Shown piece by piece: positions 1 through 5,029 of a stretch of 5,029 bases of DNA (the first letter of the stretch is position 1; every line of letters starts with the position of its first letter). The DNA comes from Acidobacteriota bacterium. GTDB taxonomy: Bacteria > Acidobacteriota > Terriglobia > Terriglobales > Acidobacteriaceae. A program made the position numbers and the translations under genes. A model generated the notes under the pieces. That model had not been told where the DNA came from and ran no database searches. It worked only from the letters and a program-made list of their open reading frames with translations. Where the stretch lies: assembly GCA_021805265.1 (NCBI GenBank), contig JAJZFR010000064.1:1-5029 (forward strand), read 5' to 3'.

Positions 1-536
1 GCGCAAAAGCTTTTCTCGACGAGCCGGCGCTGCATGAGTACGGCCTGCGGCTGCTTGCGCGGCAGATGCGCACGGTGTCCCAGTTGCGCCAGAAGCTGAG
101 AACGCGCGCGGAGCCGGACGAGACCGGCGCGGCCAGGGTGGAGGCGGTGATTGCGCGATTGCGCGAGTACGGGCTGGTGGACGACACGGCCTTTGCTGAC
201 AACTACGTGCAGCTTCGCCAGCAGAACCAGAAGCACGGCGCACGGCGAGTTCGCCAGGACCTGGCGATCAAGGGAGTGGCGCAGGAGATTGCCGCAGAGG
301 TGATCGAAGCGCGCTACGCCGAGGTGAGCGAAGAGGCTCTCGCGCGGGAGCATCTGGAACGCAAGCGGATCCGCAAACCGGAGAACGAAAAAGAGACCGC
401 GCGGGTGATGCGCAGGCTGGTGACGGCGGGGTTTTCCGTGGGCGTGATCTATAAAATTCTGCGCCAGTGGGAGGTCTCAGAAGAGGCATTGGAGGCGCTG
501 GCCGAAGCCGACGAGGAGCCGTTGACGGAGGAATGA
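1..536 (+). CDS. recX: Regulatory protein RecX (5'-truncated by window edge)
   Basis: RecX binds RecA filaments in the cytoplasm and usually inhibits RecA recombinase and coprotease activity. The reading frame is open from base 3 to the TGA at 534-536, giving 177 visible residues; no ATG, GTG or TTG occurs before the ATG at 66. That ATG is unlikely to be the true start, because the preceding codons already encode the first RecX helical repeat. Numbering from the codon at base 3, three tandem three-helix repeats are visible. The first is about residues 10-35 (YGLRLLARQM..SQLRQKL). The second is about 46-95 (ARLREYGLVDDTAFADNYV, then GARRVRQDL..KGV). The third is about 108-158, ending in GFSVGVIYKILRQW. 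The acidic tail EADEEPLTEE is typical of nothing in particular. RecX proteins are usually 150-200 residues, so little is missing. recA often lies upstream of recX, but that region is outside the window. Confidence 0.93.
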   Translation, partial: AKAFLDEPALHEYGLRLLARQMRTVSQLRQKLRTRAEPDETGAARVEAVIARLREYGLVDDTAFADNYVQLRQQNQKHGARRVRQDLAIKGVAQEIAAEVIEARYAEVSEEALAREHLERKRIRKPENEKETARVMRRLVTAGFSVGVIYKILRQWEVSEEALEALAEADEEPLTEE

Positions 537-554
537 GTTGCGTGCGTTACGTGA

Positions 555-587
555 GGGTCGCCGCCGGTTTGCGGCGACCCCGGTTTT
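555..587 (+). terminator. Intrinsic terminator downstream of recX
   Basis: A perfect 10-bp GC-rich inverted repeat, GGGTCGCCGC (555-564) and GCGGCGACCC (571-580), encloses a 6-nt loop. CGG and a short T tract (584-587) follow. It starts 18 bases after the recX stop. The T tract lies only on the + strand side; the opposite side has no T run, so termination should be directional and serve recX rather than the convergent small gene. The short U tract makes efficiency uncertain, but the stem is strong. Confidence 0.82.
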
Positions 588-626
588 GCTGCTGTTACAG
601 TCCATCCGGAGATCGTCGGGAGTTCG

Positions 627-905
627 TCAGAACTTGACGCCCAGCGACTCGAGGAAGGTTTTGACATCGGGCCAGACGGCCTTCAGGTCGGTTGCCGTCT
701 GGAAGTCCAGCGGGATGTTGAGCGGGTTGCCAGCCACGCCTGCCAGGTCTGCCAGCGGCCTTTCGACCGCAGTTGCCAGAGTGGCCAGAGCGGCAACCAC
801 GCCGGGAGCCGCAGTAAGCAGCACCTGAGCCTTGCCCAGCCATTTGAGGGCGTCTTCGGCGCCGATTTCGATTCCCTTTTCGATGTTCACCAGGATATTT
901 GCCAT
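627..905 (-). CDS. Small hypothetical protein, 92 aa, function unknown
   Basis: I do not recognise this family. The protein starts MANILVNIEKGIEIGAEDAL and ends VWPDVKTFLESLGVKF. It is predicted mostly helical. Residues 26-47 (AQVLLTAAP then GVVAALATLATAV) carry no charge and could be a membrane segment or a buried, alanine-rich helix. A second helix follows at about 68-88. There is no signal peptide, cysteine or recognisable catalytic motif. The ATG at 905 is supported by GAGG (minus strand, 916-919) ten bases upstream, a slightly long spacing. Codon use in this frame is natural and low in Arg/Pro/Ser junk, unlike the overlapping open frames on either strand. The gene is convergent with recX and lies downstream of purN, separated by 291 bases, so it probably has its own promoter. 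Its small size and the lone hydrophobic helix would also fit a holin-like or structural peptide, but nothing proves that. Confidence 0.7.
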   Translation of the reverse strand: MANILVNIEKGIEIGAEDALKWLGKAQVLLTAAPGVVAALATLATAVERPLADLAGVAGNPLNIPLDFQTATDLKAVWPDVKTFLESLGVKF

Positions 906-1196
906 CGCGATTGATCCTCATTCCGCCCGGCGCCCTCGAATTGGCTCGCCCGGCCTTGGTTTGGCGGAATCCCGTCGTCAGTTCGTGGCAGACATTCGGC
1001 GGCTAGCTCAGTCCGCCATTGGGGGAGGGCCGATAGTACCGAATGCCGGCCCTGGAGACGAGGTATCCCGGCCACTGTTCAAGGTTACGGAGAATGAGGA
1101 TAATCTTCGGCAAATGCAGGGAAACCTGTAAAGCAAATGGATGCTTATGTTTACAGGAAAATCGAGAAGAGCGGGACTTGACAGAATCGGGGCGGG
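906..1196. other. Intergenic region between small gene and purN
   Basis: This 291-base stretch shows no credible gene: the open frames in it lack family motifs and read as shadows. It must hold the purN transcript end and the start signals of the small minus-strand gene. Besides the hairpin at 1125-1157, three weaker inverted repeats are visible. GGCGG/CCGCC (998-1002, 1013-1017) has a 10-nt loop. GGGCCG/CGGCCC (1027-1032, 1047-1052) has a 14-nt loop. TGGCGGA/TCCGCCA (962-968, 1012-1018) has arms 43 nt apart. None has a T tract. I could not identify a convincing -35/-10 pair for the small gene. Confidence 0.6.
1125..1157 (-). repeat. Imperfect hairpin downstream of purN, possible terminator or operator
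   Basis: Arms CCTGTAAA (1125-1132 on +) and TTTACAGG (1150-1157) are perfect inverted repeats with a 17-base spacer. An alternative fold read on the minus strand pairs CCTGTA with TACAGG, bulges five bases, then pairs AAGCA with TGCTT around a 6-nt loop, giving 11 base pairs. Only three T residues follow on the minus strand. It lies 40 bases beyond the purN stop in an otherwise gene-free stretch, so a weak purMN terminator is the simplest reading. An 8-bp dyad with 17-nt spacing could alternatively be a protein-binding site for the small gene. Confidence 0.45.
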
Positions 1197-1814
1197 CTAG
1201 AGATCGGAGGGGGAAATAGCCTCGAAACGGCGTCCCTGAATCCGATATTTGCCGGAGAGCACGCGGGCGATGGCCTCGGGATAGGCGAGGTGCTCCTGCT
1301 CGAGGATGCGCTCGGCGAGCGCCGGGGCGTTGTCGGTGTCGAGCACTGGCACGGCGCGCTGCAGCACGATGACGCCGTGGTCGAGGTGTTCATCGACAAA
1401 ATGAACCGTGCAGCCGGCGACTTTGCAGCCGTAGTCAAAGGCCTGGGTCTGCGCGTCGAGGCCGGGAAACGCAGGTAACAGCGAAGGATGGATGTTGAGG
1501 ATACGGTCCGGAAAGGCAGCGATAAACGCGGGCGAAAGCAGGCGCATGTACCCGGCGAGGCAGACCAGATCGACGCGGTGTTCGCGCAGGCAGGCGATCA
1601 CGTCGGCGTCGTGGTCGGCGCGGGGCCTTCCGCGCGAGAGGAAACAGCGGGTCGTCAGTCCCAGCGCGGCGGCAGCAGCGAGGCCGGGCGCGGCGGCGAC
1701 GTTCGAGACGACGACGGCAATCTCCGCCCCGTTCAGGCGACCCTCGGCGATGGCGCGGACGATGGCCAGAAAATTCGATCCGCGCCCGGAGAGCAGGATG
1801 CCCAGCCGTTTCAT
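1197..1814 (-). CDS. purN: Phosphoribosylglycinamide formyltransferase (GAR transformylase, PurN)
   Basis: PurN transfers a formyl group from 10-formyltetrahydrofolate to GAR, giving FGAR (step 3 of de novo purine synthesis, cytosolic). The product is 205 residues, close to the usual 190-215. Visible motifs are the substrate phosphate loop LLSGRGSNF (7-15), AGYMRLLSP (87-95), and the folate/catalytic block NIHPSLLPAFPG (107-118). The block GCTVHFVDEHLDHGVIVLQ is at 134-152. By comparison with E. coli PurN (Asn106, His108, Asp144), the catalytic residues map to Asn107, His109 and Asp145; all are present. The start is the ATG at 1814, which overlaps the purM TGA (ATGA) and has AAGGTG eight bases upstream. 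The frame stays open far upstream, but that part is arginine-rich antisense-type sequence inside purM and is not protein-like. The gene is the last of the purM-purN unit. Confidence 0.96.
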   Translation of the reverse strand: MKRLGILLSGRGSNFLAIVRAIAEGRLNGAEIAVVVSNVAAAPGLAAAAALGLTTRCFLSRGRPRADHDADVIACLREHRVDLVCLAGYMRLLSPAFIAAFPDRILNIHPSLLPAFPGLDAQTQAFDYGCKVAGCTVHFVDEHLDHGVIVLQRAVPVLDTDNAPALAERILEQEHLAYPEAIARVLSGKYRIQGRRFEAISPSDL

Positions 1815-2965
1815 GCGTAGTGCACCTTGCGGTCGCCTTTGGTGATGCGCCCGATCACGTGGAAGCGCTCTTCGGCGCGCTTGAGCAGCGCGGCGGCTTT
1901 GCTGAATTTGTCCGCTGGCACAACGACGACCAGGCCGATGCCCATGTTGAAGGTGCGCAGCATCTCGTCCTCGGGCACGTTGCCGAGCGACCTGAGGTGA
2001 CTGAAGACGGGCAGAACGGGCCACGAGCCAAGCTCGACGTGTGCTGCGGTGCCCTTGGGCAGGATGCGGGGCAGGTTTTCCGTGATTCCGCCGCCGGTAA
2101 TGTGGGCCATGCCCGCCGCGAGGCCAGCCGCGGTCAGCTTCTGCAGGATAGGCAGGTAGCTGCGATGCACCTTCATCAGCGCGTTGCCCGCCTTGTCCTG
2201 AATGGCGCTGATGTACTGCGTGGGCTTGTATCCGGCCACGTCGAAGAAGAGCTTGCGTGCCAGCGAATAACCGTTGGTGTGGAGACCGGTGGAGGGCAAG
2301 CCGATGAGCACGTCGCCGGGAGCAATGTCGGCTCCGGTGATGAGTTTGGTTCGATCCACCGCGCCGACGATGAACCCCGCCAAGTCGTATTCGCCGTCCG
2401 TGTAAAAGCCGGGCATCTGGGCGGTTTCGCCGCCGATCAGCGCGCAGTTGTTGGCCTTGCAGCCAGCGGCCAGGCCCTCGACAACTTGTTCAATCACCTC
2501 AGGGTCGAGCCTGCCGGTGGCCAGATAGTCGAGGAAGAAAAGCGGCGTCGCGCCCTGCACGGCGATGTCGTTGACGCAGTGGTTCACCAGGTCCACGCCG
2601 ACCGTGTTGTGAATGCCCAGTTCAAAGGCCAGCTTCAGCTTGGTTCCCACGCCGTCGGCGGAGCTGACCAGGATGGGGTCGGCGAACTTCTTCAGGTCAA
2701 GCTGAAACAGCGCCCCAAAACCGCCCACGCCCGCCAGCACGTTGCGGTTCAGCGTCCGGCTGGCCAGGTACTTGATCCGGTCCTTGGCGCGGTCGCCAGA
2801 GCTGATGTCCACGCCCGCGTCGGCGTAGGTGACGGGAGCCAGGCCGTTGCGCGTTGCCGGTGTTTTTGCTCCGGCAATCTTTCCGCCAGCGGACTTGGGC
2901 TTGATCGCGGTGCTTCCGGTCCTGCTGGCAGACCTGTTTTCGAGCTTGGGTTTCTGTGTAGGCAT
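1811..2965 (-). CDS. purM: Phosphoribosylformylglycinamidine cyclo-ligase (AIR synthetase, PurM)
   Basis: PurM uses ATP to close FGAM to 5-aminoimidazole ribonucleotide (step 5 of purine synthesis, cytosolic homodimer). Numbered from the ATG at 2965 (384 residues), the family landmarks are in order. They are YADAGVDISSGDRAKDRIK (47-65), SSADGVGTKLKLA (101-113, ATP site), VNDIAVQGATPLFFLDY (131-147), GGETAQMPGFY (178-188), TGLHTNGYSLAR (226-237) and HITGGGITENLPRILP (288-303). The ATG at 2965 has GGAAAG seven bases upstream. A TTG at 3004 would add 13 residues but has no clear ribosome site. The enzyme core is usually about 345 residues; here a Lys/Ser/Ala-rich, probably disordered leader of some 45 residues precedes it. 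No ATG, GTG or TTG occurs in frame between residue 1 and the core, so the leader appears to be translated. The stop overlaps purN. Confidence 0.96.
   Translation of the reverse strand: MPTQKPKLENRSASRTGSTAIKPKSAGGKIAGAKTPATRNGLAPVTYADAGVDISSGDRAKDRIKYLASRTLNRNVLAGVGGFGALFQLDLKKFADPILVSSADGVGTKLKLAFELGIHNTVGVDLVNHCVNDIAVQGATPLFFLDYLATGRLDPEVIEQVVEGLAAGCKANNCALIGGETAQMPGFYTDGEYDLAGFIVGAVDRTKLITGADIAPGDVLIGLPSTGLHTNGYSLARKLFFDVAGYKPTQYISAIQDKAGNALMKVHRSYLPILQKLTAAGLAAGMAHITGGGITENLPRILPKGTAAHVELGSWPVLPVFSHLRSLGNVPEDEMLRTFNMGIGLVVVVPADKFSKAAALLKRAEERFHVIGRITKGDRKVHYA
1823..1828 (-). promoter_or_regulatory. Shine-Dalgarno site of purN, inside the 3' end of purM
   Basis: The minus strand reads AAGGTG eight bases before the ATG at 1814. 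It fixes the purN start against longer upstream options in the same frame. It lies within the last purM codons, so ribosomes ending purM would be next to it, supporting coupled translation across the ATGA overlap. Confidence 0.7.
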
Positions 2966-3034
2966 GGGGTCGCTTTCCGGCGCGGCTGAAAATTCAGTGT
3001 GCAATGCTGGCCGGACGCGCGGCCTGAAGCCTCG

Positions 3035-3040
3035 ATTTTA
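3035..3040 (-). promoter_or_regulatory. Candidate -10 element for purMN
   Basis: The minus strand reads GATAAAAT across 3035-3042, with TAAAAT as a plausible -10, about 70 bases before the purM ATG in the 94-base gap after the DCC gene. No good -35 sits 16-18 bases upstream; the best match (GTGCCA, 3055-3060) is only 14 bases away. The gap also holds a short dyad, CTGAA/TTCAG (2986-2997). purMN may instead be read from the DCC gene promoter. Confidence 0.25.
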
Positions 3041-3059
3041 TCAGGGTTTCCATCTGGCA

Positions 3060-3686
3060 CTATGCGAGGAAGCGGTGGCGAAACTCGGGCGGCGGTAGCG
3101 GACAGCTTTCGAGCCGTGGCGCGAGGCGGTAGCGCAGGCGGGCGACCACCCGGTAGCCGAGGTCGCGCAGCGGGCGCGGGACCAGCCGGACAACCGCGGC
3201 AATCTGTGGCCAGGGCGGGTCGAGTTCGCCCAGGCAGGCCAGCACGGCCTCCGAGCGCGTCAGCAAGCGCTTCGACACTGTCGCCGATGCCGGCGCGATG
3301 ACGACGATCGTACCGGGATTCCCCGGCTCAAACGGAACTGTATCCCTGCTGCGGTCCTTGCCCTGGAACTTGCTCGGCTCCCCGCTCCGGTCCGTAATCT
3401 GATCCCTGACGCCGGCCAGCAGCGCAGCCCCCACCGCCGACTCCGAAGCGGCAAAACGCAGCCGGTCCCGGTGGTCGCGGCGCAGGAGCCACGCCACCGA
3501 CCAGTGACACAGCGAGCACAGGCCGTCAAAGACCACCAACAGATGGTCGCCCGGAAGTTCCGCGCACGACACCGGTTTGTCGGCCACGTGGTCGGCGGGT
3601 TGGTCCCCGAGTTGATCGGCCAGTCGTCTGGTTGTCCGTTCGGATTGCCGGTCAGATTGCCGTTCGGATTGCTGTCGAATCTGCAT
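3060..3686 (-). CDS. DCC-family (DUF393) thiol-disulfide oxidoreductase-like protein
   Basis: The family is named for its N-terminal Asp-Cys-Cys motif and is predicted to be thioredoxin-like; substrates are unknown. The motif is seen as VVFDGLCSLCHWSVAWLLRRD (Asp54, Cys57, Cys60). Further family features follow: LRFAASESAVGAALL (76-90), the hydrophobic strand GTIVVIA (125-131), RSEAVLACLGEL (144-155), VVRLVPRPLRDLGYRVVARLR (165-185) and the closing Cys195 with PEFRHRFL. Two features are unusual. Residues 1-47 form a hydrophilic leader with QSER/QSDR/QSER repeats. A charged stretch at about 97-123 lengthens the loop before GTIVVI. The ATG at 3686 follows an in-frame stop closely and lacks a well-placed ribosome site, so a start at GTG 3587 or GTG 3572 (Val34, Val39) is possible and would remove most of the leader. 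The gene is co-oriented with purM, 94 bases upstream of it. Confidence 0.85.
   Translation of the reverse strand: MQIRQQSERQSDRQSERTTRRLADQLGDQPADHVADKPVSCAELPGDHLLVVFDGLCSLCHWSVAWLLRRDHRDRLRFAASESAVGAALLAGVRDQITDRSGEPSKFQGKDRSRDTVPFEPGNPGTIVVIAPASATVSKRLLTRSEAVLACLGELDPPWPQIAAVVRLVPRPLRDLGYRVVARLRYRLAPRLESCPLPPPEFRHRFLA
3636..3671 (-). repeat. Three tandem 12-bp units at the 5' end of the DCC gene
   Basis: On the + strand the units are CCGTTCGGATTG (3636-3647), CCGGTCAGATTG (3648-3659) and CCGTTCGGATTG (3660-3671). Units 1 and 3 are identical; unit 2 differs at three positions. Read on the minus strand they encode QSER, QSDR and QSER, in frame with the DCC protein. As 12 is a multiple of three, copy-number change would alter length but not frame. 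Confidence 0.85.
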
Positions 3687-3762
3687 GCCTGCTACTCAGG
3701 ATGAGCGCGCGGGGCAGGGGATGCAATCGTTCGACATTGGGATGCGGATTTGTCGCGCCTCT

Positions 3763-3768
3763 TATACT
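3763..3768 (+). promoter_or_regulatory. Candidate -10 element for hemL
   Basis: TATACT lies 28 bases before the hemL ATG in the 110-base divergent gap. It matches the sigma-70 -10 consensus at five of six positions. No good -35 is found at 16-18 bases; TTGGGA (3737-3742) is 20 bases upstream. A short leader between this element and the ribosome site would fit, but the call rests on the -10 alone. Confidence 0.35.
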
Positions 3769-3785
3769 ACGTTTGAGTACCAATC

Positions 3786-3792
3786 GAGGGGG
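3786..3792 (+). promoter_or_regulatory. Shine-Dalgarno site of hemL
   Basis: GAGGGGG ends four bases before the ATG at 3797; its GAGG core is seven bases away. It is the strongest ribosome site in the window and fixes the hemL start, which also gives the normal family N-terminus. Confidence 0.8.
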
Positions 3793-3796
3793 AACG

Positions 3797-5029
3797 ATGG
3801 CGGCGAGGGTCAGCAGCGAGTCGGAGCGGTTGCAGCAGCGGGCTGAGGGGTTGTTTCCCGGCGGGGTCAACTCGCCGGTGCGGGCCTTTCGCGCGGTCGG
3901 CGGCGCGCCGCCGTTTGTGGCCAGAGCCGAGGGAGCGTACCTGTTCGACGCCGACGGCAACCGCTACGTGGACTACTTCGGCTCCTGGGGGCCAATGATT
4001 CTGGGCCACGCGTTTCCGCCCGTGGTCGAGGCCATGGAACGGGCGGCGCGCGACTCGGCCAGCTTTGGCGCTTCCACCGCTGCCGAGGGCGACCTGGCCG
4101 AGCTGGCGATGGCCGCCTATCCGGCCATCGAGCGGATGCGCTTTGTCAGCTCCGGCACCGAGGCCACCATGTCGGCCATTCGCCTGGCCCGCGCGGCCAC
4201 CGGGCGCAAGCGCATCGTCAAGTTCGAGGGCTGCTACCATGGCCACGCCGACGGACTTCTGGTCAAGGCTGGCTCGGGCGTGGCCACGCTGGGCATTCCC
4301 GGCTCGGCCGGCGTCCCCGAAGAGATTGCCCAGTTGACCCTCGCGCTGCGCTACAACGACCTGGACGCGGTACGCGCGGCCTTTGCCGTCTACCCAGGAG
4401 AAATAGCCGCGATCATTCTCGAGCCGGTCGTCGGCAACGCCGGGTGCATTCCGCCCGCTGCGGGCTACCTTGCCGGGTTGCGCGCGCTCACCCTCGACCA
4501 CGGCGCGCTGCTCGTTATGGACGAGGTGATGACCGGCTTTCGCCTCGCGCCCGGCGGAGCCATGGAGCTTTACGGGGTAGATGCCGACCTGGTCACGCTG
4601 GGCAAGATCCTCGGCGGCGGCCTGCCGTGCGGAGCCTTCGGCGGAAAGCGCCGGATTATGGACCTTCTGGCCCCGCTCGGCCCCGTCTACCAGGCGGGCA
4701 CGCTCAGCGGCAATCCCCTGGCCATGGCCGCCGGCAAAGCCACGCTGGGCTATCTGCGCCAGCACGCGGAGACGCTCTACCCTCAACTCGAATCAACCTC
4801 AAAAGCGGTAGCCGAGGGCGTCGCCGCAGAGGCTGACGCGGCGGGAATTGCCGTCACGCTGAACCGCGTCGGCTCGATGTGGACGTGGTTCTTCACCCCA
4901 GAGGCGGTCGCCAACTACGACGACGCGGCGAAGAGCGATACCGCCCGGTTTGGCCGCTTCCACCAGGCCATGCTCGATGCGGGCATCTGGCTGCCGCCCT
5001 CCCAGTTCGAGGCCATGTTCCTCAGCACA
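3797..5029 (+). CDS. hemL: Glutamate-1-semialdehyde 2,1-aminomutase (3'-truncated by window edge)
   Basis: HemL is a PLP enzyme that converts glutamate-1-semialdehyde to 5-aminolevulinate, the last step of the C5 route to heme and other tetrapyrroles (cytosolic dimer). The frame runs without a stop from the ATG at 3797 to the window end, 411 codons; family members have about 425-435, so only the C-terminal tip is missing. Landmarks are FPGGVNSPVRAF (20-31), DADGNRYVDYFGSWGPMILGH with the family core (51-71), and SSGTEATMSAIRLAR (118-132, phosphate cup). KFEGCYHGHAD is at 142-152. MDEVMTGFR (241-249) carries Asp242, which holds the pyridine nitrogen. TLGKILGGGLPCGAFGG (267-283) has the Schiff-base Lys270, and GTLSGNPLAMAAG is at 301-313. 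No key residue is lost. The gene is divergent from the DCC gene. Confidence 0.97.
   Translation, partial: MAARVSSESERLQQRAEGLFPGGVNSPVRAFRAVGGAPPFVARAEGAYLFDADGNRYVDYFGSWGPMILGHAFPPVVEAMERAARDSASFGASTAAEGDLAELAMAAYPAIERMRFVSSGTEATMSAIRLARAATGRKRIVKFEGCYHGHADGLLVKAGSGVATLGIPGSAGVPEEIAQLTLALRYNDLDAVRAAFAVYPGEIAAIILEPVVGNAGCIPPAAGYLAGLRALTLDHGALLVMDEVMTGFRLAPGGAMELYGVDADLVTLGKILGGGLPCGAFGGKRRIMDLLAPLGPVYQAGTLSGNPLAMAAGKATLGYLRQHAETLYPQLESTSKAVAEGVAAEADAAGIAVTLNRVGSMWTWFFTPEAVANYDDAAKSDTARFGRFHQAMLDAGIWLPPSQFEAMFLST

Noticed and set aside
1000..1014. Fifteen bases (CGGCTAGCTCAGTCC) equal to part of the widely used synthetic J23100-type promoter spacer.
   Set aside because: The -35 (TTGAC) and the TAGG/-10 part are absent, the flanks are natural, and no vector sequence is seen. 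I treat it as coincidence.
1008..1052. Inverted repeats GGCGG/CCGCC and GGGCCG/CGGCCC as terminators.
   Set aside because: Stems are 5-6 bp with loops of 10-14 bases and no following T tract; such pairs are common by chance in GC-rich DNA.
998..1090. A tRNA-like D-arm string (TAGCTCAG) at 1004-1010 and nearby.
   Set aside because: There is no paired acceptor stem, anticodon arm or T-loop (GGTTCGAATCC type) at the right distance.
832..1131. Open frames of 62-108 codons on both strands over the gap right of the small gene.
   Set aside because: Compositions are shadow-like (Arg/Ser/Pro-rich), starts lack ribosome sites, and they conflict with the better-supported 92-residue gene.
1815..2024. 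A possible 70-residue N-terminal extension of PurN.
   Set aside because: The extension is Arg/Gln/His-rich sequence read out of frame through purM. The PurN family start, the ribosome site and the ATGA overlap all point to the ATG at 1814.
1820..2989. A 389-codon open frame on the + strand opposite purM.
   Set aside because: It is exactly antisense to purM, whose motifs are unmistakable. The peptide is rich in His, Val, Gly and Gln with no family features, as expected for the complement of a GC-rich gene.
3767..4786. A 339-codon open frame on the minus strand opposite hemL.
   Set aside because: It overlaps the full hemL coding region antisense, has Arg/Gly/Ala-heavy composition and no motif, while the hemL frame carries all catalytic residues.

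Overview
This is a GC-rich bacterial window of six protein-coding genes in ordinary, tightly packed order. I see no transposon, prophage, CRISPR array, rRNA or tRNA gene. The organism makes 5-aminolevulinate by the C5 (glutamate) route, because it carries hemL; that argues against most Alphaproteobacteria. GC content, gene style and the type of small orphan protein look most like Acidobacteriota (Terriglobia), but that placement is impressionistic.

Layout, left to right. (1) The 3' part of recX on the + strand enters from the left edge and ends at 536. A clear intrinsic terminator (555-587) follows. (2) A 92-residue protein of unknown function lies on the minus strand (627-905), convergent with recX. 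(3) The gap 906-1196 has no credible gene. It holds an imperfect hairpin (1125-1157) just downstream of purN, plus a few weaker inverted repeats. (4) On the minus strand, a DCC-family (DUF393) protein gene (3060-3686) is followed by purM (1811-2965) and purN (1197-1814). purM and purN overlap by ATGA and are almost certainly co-transcribed and translationally coupled. (5) A 110-bp divergent region (3687-3796) separates the DCC gene from hemL. (6) hemL on the + strand (3797 to the right edge) has 411 codons visible and is cut by the window end.

Functionally, PurM and PurN act in de novo purine synthesis: PurN formylates GAR (step 3) and PurM closes the imidazole ring of AIR (step 5). HemL makes 5-aminolevulinate for heme. 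RecX modulates RecA filaments. The DCC protein is a putative thioredoxin-like redox protein of unknown substrate.

Nothing here amounts to a new system. The points worth a second look are modest: the orphan small protein, a roughly 45-residue basic, low-complexity N-terminal extension on PurM, and a DCC protein with a repeat-encoded N-terminus and a charged insertion. The purN-distal hairpin is also worth checking.
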